A stretch of DNA of 64,000 nt from Episyrphus balteatus (Eukaryota > Arthropoda > Insecta > Diptera > Syrphidae). Where the stretch lies: NCBI RefSeq assembly GCF_945859705.1, contig NC_079134.1:87562973-87626972 (forward strand). The letters run 5' to 3'. The notes beneath the pieces were generated by a model, which did not search any database, was not told the origin of the DNA, and saw nothing but the letters and a program-made list of their open reading frames with translations. Within the stretch, counting starts at the first letter, position 1. Each line of letters opens with the position of its first letter. Made by a program: the position numbers and the translations under genes. Shown here piece after piece: positions 1 through 14,331 of this stretch.

Positions 1-52
<52 letters not shown>
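1..52. repeat. (ATT)n microsatellite, left edge
   Basis: Uninterrupted ATT/TTA trinucleotide repeat at the window edge; its full length is unknown because it runs off the window. It is the same motif as the 3.1-kb array at 7344-10473. The R1-like retrotransposon lies between the two tracts, so both probably belong to one original (ATT)n locus that the retrotransposon entered. Confidence 0.95.
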
Positions 53-176
53 ATTATAAGAACTGGAGAGTAATCGAGGACTATACAGGTAGCGACCACC
101 AGTATATCGTTTTCGACCTGTTCGACAACTTCGACGAATAGTTACCAGGGGGAGAAGGAGAAGAAACGCTGAACCT

Positions 177-416
177 ATGGAGGACGCCATAGCGGAGTTC
201 AGAACCAAGAGATCCGAGCTCAAGAGGGCCATCAATTCGAGCAAGAGAGAGAAATGGGAGGATCTCCGCCGTGATGTCAATAGCGACCCCTGGGGACTAG
301 GCTACAAGATCGTCACGCATAAACTAAGAGCTCAGATGGCACCCCCAGTCCTAAGCGAAGAAAAAATGGAGCACATTGTCGAAACTCTATTCCCAACTCA
401 TCCTATCAGGACAACT
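177..416 (+). pseudogene. R1-like ORF2 fragment, endonuclease-RT linker
   Basis: Frame from Met177 gives about 80 residues rich in Lys, Arg and Glu, ending in an FPTHPIR motif typical of the segment just before the reverse transcriptase in R1, jockey and LOA elements. It stops being retrotransposon sequence at 416, where a DNA transposon starts. Removing that insertion and one copy of its 4-bp duplication restores an in-frame junction to 5060. The endonuclease tail at 62-140 is in another frame and ends at a stop (138-140), so the ORF is already broken upstream. Confidence 0.75.
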
Positions 417-664
417 CGCTGCCTTAAAACTATAATGTTCTATGTCGAAGAAATGGAAAAAAATGACTTTTTTATATCAAAATTTTCGTCTTTTCAATGG
501 CTACAAGACTGCGTCCACAAAAATTATTATTTTTGGCTTAATACAATATTTATGGCCAAAACAAATATTCAATTTTCGGATATAAGGGCTTATACTCAGT
601 ACTATAAAGTTCTTAGTTGACATAGAACAATTTGCCTCATTTGAACCCCATACAAAAATTACTA

Positions 665-1430
665 CACCGAAAAAAAAAACCAATATCAATTTAACATTTT
701 TTAAATGTCAAATTAACATTTCTTAAATATCAGCCAAAAATGCTCTATAAAATGTGTTTAATGATATTTAAAATGTTAAAACAACATTTTTATTATCAGT
801 ATGATATTTAAATGTCACATTTTGGAAATTTTTTTTGATATTTTATTATCATTTTTTCATATCAATTTCTCATTCCAAATTATTGAAAAATATTAAATAC
901 AAAATTCTTAATATGTACTAATTTAAAGGCGCGTTGTGTTTTTTCGAAGTAAAATGTATGATTTACTGATAAAATTTGATCGGCACTAAGATTTTACTTC
1001 ACATAGTTTGGGAGATAATAACAAAACAATTATATCACCTATAATAGAAAAAATAATATGATCATTATTTTGTAAAAAATATTCTCTTTCAGTAATGTTT
1101 TGAAAAAAGAAAGAAAATTCTTTTAATAATAAAAATAATAAAAAAGAAAAGGAAAGAAATAGGTTTCATTATAATAAACTAAAACGTAAAATCTAGTCAA
1201 CATTGATATTTTCATTGTCAAAGTGAAATTTTCACTATCCACTTAAACTTAAAAAAATGTCAAAATGATATTTTAATTGTCAAAGTGAAATTTTCACTAT
1301 CCCATCTGAAATTAAAAAATGTGAAAATGATATGATAAAATATCAAAATTGATATTTTAATTGTTGGACGACTTTTGTCACTGAAAAATGTTAATTTGAT
1401 AGCTGTTATTATCATTTTTTTTTTTCGGTG
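665..1430. mobile_element. 766-bp MITE, TA target duplication
   Basis: Termini are inverted: CACCGAAAAAAAAAA at 665 and the complementary run ending CGGTG at 1430, flanked by TA at 663-664 and 1431-1432. The interior is AT-rich, with repeated AAATGTCAAATTAACATTT-like and AAAATATCA-like words and no coding potential. The TA duplication suggests the Tc1/mariner superfamily. It sits inside the 417-5055 transposon. Confidence 0.75.
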
Positions 1431-2334
1431 TACTTTTATACTACCATTGAATAATTATATATAGAAGTGACACCGGAAAAAACGTCCGCTATGTTTGAGG
1501 GGTGGAGCCACAATCGTTTGAGGAGTGGCGCCACAATCGTTTTAGGATTGTGTATTTGATGGCCGAAAAATCCCTGAAAAGGACTTTTGGTTACTTAGTA
1601 ACCACATCTATAATATTATTTATATTTGGTGTATTTGTGTTAGTTTTGTTTTGTGCTAGTAGATAGTGTGTTTGTTTATTTTTGTTTCTGTAATATTGAA
1701 ATTGAATTTATTTTAAATTTTTGTATTATTTTGAATTGAATTTTTATTTTTGAATGTTTGATTCTTATTATTTGAAAGGATTTTGTTTTTTGTTTTTATT
1801 AACGACTAGAAGATTTTCTTCAGTTATAGAAGTGTTTATTTAATTTTGATTAGGGTGCTTTTTGTAATAACATCTAGGCCAAAGTAGTAGTAGTAGTTCA
1901 CATTATTTGAATGTTTTCCACATGCACTGTGGCATATACTTACTATTTTCTTAAACCGCATAATGCAAGAGTAGATTAGGATCAAGTTCATACAATATGG
2001 CCATATTTCACATTATTTTAAAGTATTTTAATACAATACGAAACAACCTCGTTTATTTGCTTAAACTGATTTATGTTTGCGAACAAGAACTTTGTTCAAA
2101 TTTGCAACTGTAAATGAAAATTTAAAGTTTTTATAAAATGTTAAATTTTGAAAAACAAATCTTTTCGCCGCATTTTTGGCCTATTTTGACCGCAAATGCA
2201 AGACAATGTGGTTTTTGGATAGTTCCAATGATTTTTCTATTTCACCATTTGAAATAAAATATTTGGTTCTAAGATCCTAAAACTAGAAGAACGTAGCTTT
2301 TACATGCTTTTTATTTTGTCATGATAATATACAT

Positions 2335-2840
2335 ATATAGTCAAGCTATGCATTCGTACAGAAAAAAAAGTTGAGATAACAATCAGATATGGGATTATTA
2401 TAGCCCTGTTCCACTGGAGGTGGTAGTCTTCTAGTAGTAGATTTTTTGTTTAATCTAGTACTATCATCTACCTACTCATGCTCTTCTTCTCGAGTGGATA
2501 CGATTTGTATTGAATTCGTTGAAAGTGCGTTCCATTGAAAATCGCTAGTAAACTACTAGTAGTACTTTGCCACCTCCCAAAGGAACAGGGCTTATAATAG
2601 AAAATGCAAAAAAGTGGGTCACGGAATTTCCGTTTGTCTGTCTGTCAGTCTGTCTGTCTACAGCTAAACGGATCTACCGTTAAAATCAAACTTGGTATGA
2701 AGCATTTTTTGGAGACTCTCCAGAGGGGTTCTTAGAACTAATTTTTTTTACCAAAAATAACGATACCTGTCATATACCAATTTCGGAAATGTTTAATTTT
2801 CTCGAAAACGGTACCAGTGATTTTGGTTAAAAAAAATATA
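2335..2840 (-). mobile_element. DINE-1/mini-me-like element fragment with GTCT repeat
   Basis: Contains the family marks also seen at 27.6, 35.2 and 56.3 kb: an AAAAAGTGGGTC block, a GTCTGTCTGTC microsatellite (2634-2660), a CTAAACGGAT core and a TTTGGAGACTCTCCAGAGGGG block, followed by ACGATACCTGTCATATA. Orientation is opposite to the copies at 15.2 and 55.5 kb. A 189-bp MITE splits it at 2403-2591. Known: dipteran mini-me and DINE-1 (Helentron-associated) elements carry a conserved core beside a GTCY microsatellite; membership is inferred. Confidence 0.6.
2403..2591. mobile_element. 189-bp MITE, 5-bp TSD TTATA
   Basis: Inverted ends GCCCTGTTCC...GGAACAGGGC, with a second matching block GGAGGTGG/CCACCTCC just inside, flanked by TTATA at 2398-2402 and 2592-2596. 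The centre holds CTAGTAGTAG-type short inverted words. No coding sequence. It is the innermost of a five-deep nest. Confidence 0.75.
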
Positions 2841-4208
2841 TATAATATATATAATGGGCAAACATGGAAATTTTTAAAAATTATTGTTATTATCAACGAA
2901 TTTTTTATACAACAGCATTTATATGTGCCCATGATTATGAAAGTGGACTAAGTCACTTTTTGCATTGTTTGAAGATAAACTTACATAATAATTTTCTTAT
3001 AACGATTTAATTATATTTGTTTTATGAAAGCGCTAGAGGAGCAATAAAGAAGTTTATTTACTACAATTTCGCTTTCAAATAAACTTTAAATAATAATTAT
3101 TTTTAGGCTAGATTTGATGCCATTTTTAGGAGTGACTTAGTCCACTTTCATAATTAAGGGCACATATAGTCATGAATTAAAGTTATCAGGTGTAGGTTAG
3201 CCTTATAGTAATTAAATGTTTAAGAGTGGTCGAATTTTCGGTATTCGGCCGAATCATTATTCGCAGCATCTCTAGATGGTACCGTTAAAAAATTTCAATT
3301 TTCCCTCCTTGGAATTAAAAATAAACAAAAAGTTTTAGCCAAATCGACTTACGTTGAGTTTATCTTAACGCTTTTCTTTTTTTTTAAGGGCCATTTGCTG
3401 AAATGAACCTTAAATATTTTTTTTTCAACATAAACTTTCATGCTCTACTTTTTCTTCGGTGTAGACTGTCACATAAGGATTTATGTTGTAATTAAATGCT
3501 TAAGATTCGATTCAGCAAAAAACGGAGCTAATTGTTACGCATTTCATAATATTGCCAAAAAAATATAATATAAAAAAATAGCAATCTCTGTGGGGATATG
3601 AACTCAGAGAGCAAAATTAAAGAGCAATCACCTTGTCACCTACGCTAATAGGACTATTGAAATAAGGGTAACTTTCATGCCCTATAAGCTATAACGTGCC
3701 TAGGATATACAACAAAAATATTTAATTTTGTTCAAATTATCGTCGTTAATAAAAAAATTCTTGTTTTTAGTTTCGAGTTACTATGGATACATTTATAATG
3801 TCAACTAACTTTTCAATATTTTTGTTTGATATTAGTGTGATTTTGTATGTATGAGTAAAATTTCCTTATTTTATTTTTTCATTTATAGGATGTCGATGTG
3901 TCGATACGATTTATTTTTGTTTGATATTTGTTTTATATTTTATGTGTGAGTAAAATTTCCTTATTTTTTTTTCTATTATAGGATGTCGACGTGTCCATAC
4001 AATTTATTTTTATTTGATATTTGTTTTGTTACGTTTGTATTAGTGAAATTTCCTTTTTTAAAAACAAATTTTTGGAAAAATAATTTTCTAAGACAAGCCC
4101 CATTCTCTGTGGGGATTTTTTAGTACATCTAATTGCCGAAAAAAATAAAATTCTGTGGCGCTAGAAACTATCGGTGTCACTTCTATATATAATTATTCAA
4201 TGATACTA

Positions 4209-4460
4209 CGTTTCCACCTACCCTAAATCCGAGATTTAGGTAAGTAGATTTAACACAAATCTCGAGTTTTATTCTAAATCTCGGATTGAAAGTAGGTGCA
4301 AATCTTAGATTTAGGGTAGCTGAACCCAAATCTGAGATTTAGCCAAGTAGATTTAAAATAAATCTCGAGATTTATTTATTTTTATTTATTTAGATTTATT
4401 TATTTAGATTTATTTAGATTTATTTATTTTTATTTTTTTATTTTATTTTATATTTATAGA
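4209..4460. repeat. AAATCTCGAGATTT-type palindromes and TTTA-rich tract
   Basis: Between 4217 and 4375 there are about six variants of a palindromic word around AAATCTCGAGATTTA or AAATCTGAGATTTAG, spaced by GTAGATTTAA and ACCTACCCTA-like segments, some inverted to each other. A TTTATTTA-rich tract follows at 4370-4455. It belongs to the 417-5055 transposon just inside its right half. No gene is visible; from 4460 to 5020 there is only AT-rich sequence up to the right TIR. Confidence 0.6.
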
Positions 4461-5059
4461 ACATTTTACATTTAAAAATTAGCTGCCGGAATCCAAAATA
4501 AATCCTTTTAAAGCAATATTGAAAGGTCATGCGGCAGGTCGATTATGGCTTTTTTGAAATAGTTACTGACAATAATCAGCAATAGTTTGTAAGTAAGATT
4601 CACTTGAATGTTTATTTAAATAACTGCTGCGTAATTAGGTATATTTTTTTGCTAATTTGAAATCTTTGAACTTGTTTGGGCATGATGCACTTCATTGAAT
4701 TTATGTTTTTAATAACTTATGTTTTGACTGTAAGTTGGTTATTTTCATATACCGTACCTACTCATTACTATAATGTTGTATGTCGAACATAGAACAAAAA
4801 AAATCAACTGGAAATGCAAGGAAATCAAATAAATGTTCTATGTCAAAACAGAAAAACGTTAATTAAACAGATTTTCAGCATAAAAAAAGAAATTTTAGCA
4901 TTTGAATCGATAGATTATCCACCTACGGAAGTTAATTTACTATTTTCATGCAAAAAAACATAAATAAAGAGTGAAATTCAGATACTCCAAACTTTGTAGT
5001 CAATTTTCTCGAAACATTTTTTTGAAACATAGAACATTATAGTTTTGAGGCAGCGAACT

Positions 5060-6876
5060 GACAACACACCGGTCCAAAGACAGGATATCCCTCTCTTCAG
5101 TGAGGAGGAGTTGAGCATAGCTGTAGAGTCCCTGCAAAACCGAAGAGCTCCGGGCCCCGATGGAATCCCCACAGAAGTCCTGAAAGCGACCGCCAAAGCA
5201 TGTCCCCAATTACTGTTGAACATGTTTAACAGCTTCCTAATAGAAGGCGTCTTCCCTAAGAGCTGAAACAACGACTCGTGCTCATCAGCAAAGGCAAAGG
5301 AGACCCGGATTCCCCATCGGCATACAGACCTCTGTGCATGCTAGACACTGCGGGGAAACTCCTGGAAAAGCTTTTGAAACCGCGGCTCTCAGCAGCAGTA
5401 CAAGCGTCGGGCGATCTATCAGAGAGACAGTACGGTTTCCGGAGAGGCCGCTCTACTATCGGAGCAATACAAGAAGTAGTGCACGCAGTCCAAATTGCCC
5501 AACAAAGAAACCACTACTCGAAGGAGATCGTCTTGCTGGCAACGCTGGATGTTCGAAACGCCTTTAACTCGGCCAGGTGGAGCGATATTTTACATGCGCT
5601 CGAATGGAGATTCCACGTTCCTGCCTATCTGCTACGGATGGTGAAGAACTATCTCAGGGATCGAGAGCTGATCTACGAGACCGCAGAAGGCCAGCGAAGG
5701 AAGGAAGTCACATCTGGGGCAGCGCAGGGGTCAATCTTAGGACCAGACCTGTGGAACATCTCCTATGATGATATCCTTCGCATGGAGATGCCTGACGATG
5801 CCTTCCTGGTTGGCTATGCTGACGACATCGCCGCGGTGATTACGGCACGAAACACCGATAGCGCGCAAAGAAAGCTGAACCAGGTCATGCGACGGACAAA
5901 TTCATGGATGGAAGAGCATGGACTCAGCCTAGCCACGGAAAAAACAGAGATAGTTCTTCTGACGAGGAAGAGGATTCCTACACAAATCGACTTCCAAATC
6001 GGGGCCGAAGTGATAAGAAGCAGCGCGACAGTGAAGTACTTGGGATTGAGGCTCGACACAAAGCTAACCTACTGGCAACAAATAAAGGCAGCATCGGAAA
6101 GAGCATCAAAAACTACCACATCACTGAGCAGACTGATGGCGAACGTTGGGGGACCAACGGCCAGTAAGCGGAAGCTACTGATGGCGACAACGCATTCCAT
6201 CCTTCTGTATGGCAGCGAAATATGGGCGGACGCACTTAAGCAAGAGAAGTACCGAAAGCAGATGGCAGCAGTACAAAGATGCGGAGCTCTACGCGTGGCA
6301 AGCTCTTATCGAACGGTGTCGGAACCAGCTGTCCTTGTAATCGCTGGAGTGACCCCTATCGATCTCCTAGCGACAGAAAGGAAGTATGTCTACGACAAAA
6401 AGGCGGAAATGGGGTTGGAAGCGGCAGCAGAAGAGGCTAAGCAGCTGACCATACAGAAGTGGCAAGAACGTTGGTGCGCAGAAAGCAGAGGACGATGGAC
6501 GGCGAGGCTGATTAGAAATGTGGCTGAGTGGAAAGACCGGAAACACGGTGAAGTTAATTATTACGTCACCCAATTACTCACCGGACACGGTTACTTCAAC
6601 GCATTTCTCCACAAGATCGGCAAAACGAGTAGTCCAGCATGCCAGTACGGGGACTCCCAAGAAGACGATGCACAACATACCTTCTTCGTCTGCAGCAGAT
6701 GGGCAGCACAAAGAGAAGAACTGGAGACAAACATTGGCACCATCACTCCAGAGAACATAGTCGAGAAGATGCTTACTAGCCAACACAACTGGAACGCGAT
6801 CAGTGCATACACAAATCAGCTCCTCAGAAATAAGAAAAGAGAAGAAGAACAGTTCCGCGTTCCAAACCTTTCCTAA
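5060..6876 (+). pseudogene. R1-like reverse transcriptase and C-terminal domain, one frameshift
   Basis: After the transposon the frame resumes with RTDNTPVQRQD and FSEEEL, then RAPGPDGIP, the first RT block. A one-base loss at about 5264 shifts the frame and creates a stop; the rest reads open from 5278 to 6876 (532 residues). Visible RT motifs: AYRPLCMLDTAGKLLEKL, QYGFRRGRST, LATLDVRNAFNSA (first catalytic Asp), AAQGSILGPDLWN, GYADDIAAV (catalytic Asp pair) and a TVKYLGLRLD thumb block. The C-terminus has a CQYG...HTFFVC zinc-like motif in which the expected second Cys is not visible. Apart from the frameshift and the 5' truncation the polymerase domain looks intact, so the insertion is not very old. 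Confidence 0.85.
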
Positions 6877-7291
6877 CCTATTAACCAACTAACCTAACCA
6901 AATTTAACCAAACCACTTTCAACTAACGTAACCTAACTTCACCTAATCAAAGACTAATATTAAACTAACGAAACCCAACTAATTACACCTAATCCTTACT
7001 TAACCTCCCTAACGTAACCTCCCTAACCTTACCCTTCCTAACCTAGGAACGAAGAAAGCAGAGGAAGAAAAGATCTCGCCACAAGACATGAGCCCAGAAT
7101 GGGCCGTACAACAGCACCCCTTCTTGAAGAAGTGCAATCCCGTGGTCCCGAGGGGGGGTTCTTCGTGACACTTTTGGAGGTTTAGTCGGTATGCCATTAT
7201 AAGGTTTTAACATTTTTTCCTTGGTGGTGAGTCCGACACACGGGGAGGTATGGATACCTCCTTATGGTGCGTAACGCATTCCTCCACAAGT

Positions 7292-7343
<52 letters not shown>
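6877..7343 (+). other. 3' UTR and poly(A) tail of the R1-like element
   Basis: The first 160 bp are rich in irregular CCTAACC, TTAACC and ACTAACC words. A less repetitive segment (7035-7296) runs to an unbroken run of 47 A at 7297-7343, which meets the (ATT)n array directly. A poly(A) tail joined to the microsatellite is the expected 3' junction of target-primed reverse transcription. Confidence 0.75.
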
Positions 7344-10474
<3,131 letters not shown>

Positions 10475-10586
10475 AAACATATAAGAACAAAATTAAATAA
10501 AATACAGAAAAAAAAAGAAAAATTAAATAAAACTTAATGTTAGATACAAAAAATTGAATAAATTAAATAAAGTTAACAATTATAAC

Positions 10587-11536
10587 CAGGGATAGGATTT
10601 TGTGGACCTAAAAACTTAAAAAGAGGCAAAATTAAACTCCAAAAAAGGCATAAAAAGGCATTTATTGAGAGAAAGCATGTAATATAAAAATAAATTGTAG
10701 TAATTTTGAACAATCATGAGTTTTTTTTTAATTTTCAGTTAACAAGCGCCTGCGATTGTTCCTTAATGGATTTCCACGAGTCGATTTTTGGCGTTCGGCG
10801 AAGCTTTTCAACTCGTGTGAACGTAAGCTGCAAGTCTTGGCCTAAGAGTGGTTTAAAGGAGCTAAAGATTAAATTAATTAATTAAAGCACTCGGCATCAC
10901 ACACATAAACATTTGCCGGGAGCTCTAGATTTGTGTCCCCATTTATTACTCAATTTACTTGTTCAACTCCCTGGAGTCCCTTATTGCCCAAAAAAACTGA
11001 TTTGTACTTCTCAACAACATCTTTTGCGACTGCCCGCTCTTGATTGCCAAAATCTGTAGAACTTCTCCAATCGAATATTGTAAATTGAGTAAGTTAGCTT
11101 TTGAACCCTAATACGTGTCGGTTGCCGGCCGCGCAGTAGAACATAGAAGGCAATAATAGTAGCAATAGCTGCTGACAAACAAGTTGCATAGGTAGATTTT
11201 TTCACTCGAATTTTGTTTGTGTGGGGTAATTAGTGAATCCTTAATATAGATATATTGAATAAGTAGTAAGTATATTGAGTAAGTAAGCTTTTTGTTTTTT
11301 ATTTGAAAGTTTTATGTGTAGGCATTACTTTAAAGACGCTAAAAAGATAAAAAACATAGAAAAATGCAAAAAAGGCAATAACAAGACAAAGGCAAAAAAA
11401 GGCATTAACGAAAGAATAGGCAAAATAAAATACATATATTTGGCACGAGGGGAACGTGAAACGTGTTTGTTTTTAATCTATAGTGTCGTACGATTGAGCA
11501 AGAAAAAAAGGCAAATTCCACAACATCCTATCCCTG
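10587..11536. mobile_element. Non-autonomous hAT-like element
   Basis: Ends are CAGGGATAGGATTTTGTGGA (start) and its inverted partner ending TCCTATCCCTG, flanked by 8-bp direct repeats ATTATAAC (10579-10586) and CTTATAAC (11537-11544), matching at 7 of 8. An 8-bp duplication and CAGGG termini are classic for hAT. Subterminal AAAGGCA words occur at both ends (10620-10665, 11365-11420). A short minus-strand frame at 11011-11205 has no recognisable domain. A degraded start-end fragment of the same family recurs near 62127-62225. Confidence 0.8.
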
Positions 11537-11544
11537 CTTATAAC

Positions 11545-12164
11545 ACTTGTATATGAAAAAAAAAAAAATTAAATTGGATTTATCTTTAAGCTTGAATTCG
11601 CAATCATTCAAATTTTTTCTGGGTTCAGCCTCGATCGTTTCTCTGTGAAAATGCTAGTTCTGGTGCTGCTGATGTTGCGGGAATACAATTCAAGATTTTA
11701 TGTGCTTCACAAAGGTTTTTGAATTGGCCTTTATTTTCACACAACCATTGAATAATATCCACAGCTAATACTTTGTTCTTCCATTGTTTCTTATATAATT
11801 ATTACTTTTTTAAATGAACTCAGAAGATTACTATTTAAATATTATTCTCGAAAGAAATCAGCTTTTGAACTAAAACATTTCATTCATAACTTTCCCTTTA
11901 ACCCTTTCATGCAGATTTGTGATTTCCCCAATGTACCTACCCGAAAAAATAGTTATTTGTTTTAAAAACAATCATTCCAAATCGCATTATTGCATATTTT
12001 TTAAGGATATGTTTCTATTACGCACCTACCTGCACAATTTAACTGGGCATTCCCAGATAATTACTTTTTTATTTACTCAGTCATTGATAAACCCTTGATA
12101 AACCACAATTGTAAAATTTAAATAACCTGCTTTTACCTTATCCGTGGGTATTGAGGATCGAGTA
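11545..12164. other. AT-rich sequence, no feature recognised
   Basis: I see no exon, repeat end or RNA gene here. The DNA is AT-rich and non-repetitive within the window. Confidence 0.5.
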
Positions 12165-12330
12165 TAATCAAGAGTTCAAACAATTTGTATGGTTTTGTTT
12201 GTGAGTATTTTTGTTCATGAGTAATATGATTTACGAGTATAGAGAGAAAACGATCGAGCACGAACGATCATTTTAAAAAAGTGAAATTGTTCGAAAAGGT
12301 TCGAACATACTCATTTGGATCTCTGGTTTC
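12165..12330 (+). repeat. Dispersed repeat, inverted copy at 61970-62125
   Basis: About 165 bp, from GAGTTCAAACAATTTGTATG to GGATCTCTGGT, recurs in reverse orientation at about 61970-62125 with high identity. It contains an inner near-palindrome around CGATCGAGCACGAACGATC. It abuts the 5' edge of the Penelope-like element. Its class is unknown. Confidence 0.7.
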
Positions 12331-13727
12331 TACTATTATGTAAAGATTACAAAATAATACCAACACACCTTTCAAAAATCTCATCAAAAATAACCAAACA
12401 TTTAATAACAGACACAGTCAAACAAAAATTAAACAAAATACAACACACATTCATGCTTAAAATTCTCAAGCTAGAAATCAAACAAACATACAGACACCAT
12501 AATGAAATCAAGACTATATGATATTGAATACAACTCATTTACATCAAAACAAAAACACATATGTATAAAATCACAATTGAACAACAGCACAATCAACACA
12601 ACTCTCCAAATTCAATAAGCTTACAACTAAATGATTGAAAGTTTTGGTCATAAACAAAAAATACCAAGACTGGAAACTCGGCGGTCAACTGACGTTTGCC
12701 TACAAGCTGCGAGGTGTGGTGAATGTCGTGAACCTATCGTTGTGTTCGTCTTCGATGTGTGGTGAATGTCGTGAATCTATAAATGTGTGCGTTTTAACGT
12801 CATTTACCAACGTGGTGGCTTTCACATATATTCACAGACAGCACTGTACACAAAAGGGTTTTGGGAGGAAGGACGTACGAAAGTTTCCAGTCTTGGTATT
12901 TTTTGTTTATGGTTTTGGTGTAGATAATTTTCAATGAGAGCTAGTTTGAAAATAAAACCAACGTGGAATTTCCAAGAGAAAGCCAATGGCTCCTCTCTTT
13001 TGGTAAGAAATTCTCTTTACCAATCTCCAAAGCTAATTTCTCACCATTACACGTAAAAGCTGAGTTAGAACAATATATACAAACAATAGAAAAGACACAA
13101 AAAATAAAGACATTGCCAGATCAAAAACAGAAAAACAGTATTTTAACATTCAAAAGAAAAATAAAAAATACACCTCAAGAAAAATTCATCTTAAAAACTT
13201 TTGAAAATACTAAACTTATAATAAAAAAACATAAAAAAGATATAATAATCACTAATTCAGATAAGGGCAACAAAACTGTTGTTATGTATAAAAACGAATA
13301 TAATGAAAAAATGAGCCAATTACTTGAAGATAAAAGAACCTATAAAACAATCAGAACAGAACAATCCCACATCTAAACTCCATAACACAAATAACAATCT
13401 TGTCAATGATCTATTCAAACAAAATCACATTAATTATGGACAAAAAGTAAAACTCTTATGCTCCTCATCATCAGCTTCAGTCTTATACGGACTTCCAAAA
13501 ACTCACAAACCTAACCTTCCTCTTCGTCCAATAGCAGCATTTACAAATGTTCCTTGCTATGGGCTATCAAAACATATTGGACAAGTACTTAAAAATCTAA
13601 TATCCGAAGAATTAACCGTTAAAAATGCCTTTCAAGTGAAAGAAAGAATGAAAGATATCATACTAGAAGACGATGATTTACTAGTCTCATTCGATGTAGT
13701 TTCACTTTTCACGAATATACCAACCTA
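12331..13727 (+). pseudogene. Penelope-like element, N-terminal part of the ORF
   Basis: Degenerate frames carry Penelope-type blocks: a Lys/Ile-rich N-terminal region (12331-12640), then after a 270-bp MITE a frame from about 12963 with NSDKGNKTVVM, and after a frameshift near 13370 the blocks YGLPKTHKPNLPLRPI and LLVSFDVVSLFTNIP. The last is the RT block with the first catalytic Asp. Known: these motifs define the Penelope RT family, usually followed by a YVDD block and a GIY-YIG endonuclease. Here the frame ends at the next insertion (13728), and the YVDD block is not found on either side of it. The element is dead. Confidence 0.85.
12646..12913. mobile_element. 270-bp MITE in the Penelope-like element
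   Basis: Inverted ends around CATAAACAAAAAATACCAAG and ACTGGAAAC at 12648-12680, complemented at 12885-12913. The interior has a direct repeat of GTGTGGTGAATGTCGTGAA (about 12714 and 12757). The target duplication is not clear. It separates the N-terminal fragment of the Penelope ORF from the rest. Confidence 0.65.
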
Positions 13728-14331
13728 CACAGTAGGGTGTAGTGATTTTATTTTTGTTTTTTATTTTCGAATTGGCATAATTATTAAAAGTTGCGCTATT
13801 TATAAACGAACAAAACTGTATACTTAAAATTTTTAAATAATTTCATTTTGAGGTGCCCCAAGCCCTCTGAATGCTTAAAAAGGCGACTTTTTGATCTTTG
13901 AATTAAATGGGGAAAAATAAAGTTCAACATAGATTTTCTATTTGAAGAGAGATATTTTAGTTTTACTAAATTCGGAATATGACAAGTACCGTTATTTTTG
14001 GTCCAAAAAAAATTATTCCAAAAACCCCCCTGGAGAGTCGCCAAATAACGCTACATACCAAGTTTCACATTAATCGTTCCATCCGTTTAGGCTGTACCTC
14101 CTTATACAGGCAGACTGACAGACTGACAGACTGACAGACTGACAGACTGACAGACTGACAGACTGACAGACTGACAAACTGACAAACTGACAAACTGACA
14201 AACTGACAGACTGACAGACAGACAGACGGACATTTTTGGCATTCTCTACCATCGTAGTGTGATGGAAAAATGTTATCTCAACTTTTTTTTGTACGAATGC
14301 ATAACTTGATATATAGTACCAATATCGCAAG
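13728..14331 (+). mobile_element. DINE-like element replacing the Penelope RT core
   Basis: Starts near GGGTGTAGTGATTTTA and ends at ATAGTACCAATATCGCAAGT, the terminal block shared with copies near 35172 and 56475. It carries the family blocks GGTCCAAAAAAAATTATTCC, CTGGAGAGTCGCC, CCGTTTAGGCTG, a long CTGACAGA array and GGCATTCTC. Its 5' 150 bp recur at 59035-59190. Penelope coding sequence resumes right after it, but the YVDD block is gone, so the insertion came with a deletion or an older deletion preceded it. Confidence 0.65.
14108..14229. repeat. (ACTGACAG)n octanucleotide microsatellite
   Basis: About 15 tandem 8-bp units of CAGACTGA type, with a stretch of CAAACTGA variants, ending in a few GACA units. 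It is the expanded GTCY microsatellite of the DINE-like element that contains it. Unit length and lack of unique spacers rule out a CRISPR array. Confidence 0.9.

Larger units (their letters stand above)
1441..4206. mobile_element. 2.8-kb TIR element, TA target duplication
   Basis: Inverted termini of about 35 bp share ATTGAATAATTATATATAG followed by AAGTGACACCG, with TA at 1439-1440 and 4207-4208. No open frame of interest. It contains a DINE-like element and its nested MITE (2335-2840). At 3835-4080 a paragraph of about 85 bp with ATAGGATGTCGA and GATATTTGTTTT words is imperfectly repeated. The remaining sequence is AT-rich non-coding DNA. Confidence 0.65.
417..5055. mobile_element. 4.6-kb DNA transposon with 29-bp TIRs and 4-bp TSD
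   Basis: The ends are inverted copies of a 29-bp terminal repeat beginning CGCTGCCT and containing ATAATGTTCTATGT, with one mismatch. It is flanked by AACT at 413-416 and 5056-5059. Excision with one AACT left behind restores the retrotransposon reading frame exactly, which fixes both boundaries. Related ATAATGTTCTATGTC-like motifs recur near both ends (about 615 and 4770). No transposase is visible; most of the interior is other nested elements. A 4-bp duplication is known for Chapaev and Sola-type elements, but I cannot assign a superfamily. Confidence 0.85.
53..7343 (+). mobile_element. R1-clade-like non-LTR retrotransposon, 5'-truncated, in (ATT)n
   Basis: Seen: the C-terminal edge of an APE-type endonuclease (about 62-140, with a SDHQYIVFDL-like stretch), the linker to the reverse transcriptase (177-416), then, after a 4.6-kb insertion, the reverse transcriptase and C-terminal zinc-binding region (5060-6876), a 3' UTR and a 47-A tail (7297-7343). 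Both outer flanks are (ATT)n. Known: several R1-clade elements (Waldo, Mino) insert specifically into microsatellites. Inference: this is an R1-clade element that uses or tolerates (ATT)n as target. ORF1 and most of the endonuclease are missing by 5' truncation. R1 is preferred over R4/Dong, which also uses TAA repeats, because an APE-type endonuclease lies upstream of the RT. Confidence 0.8.

Noticed and set aside
14108..14229. Regular short repeats, possible CRISPR
   Set aside because: Pure 8-bp tandem units with no spacers, inside a eukaryotic DINE-like element.
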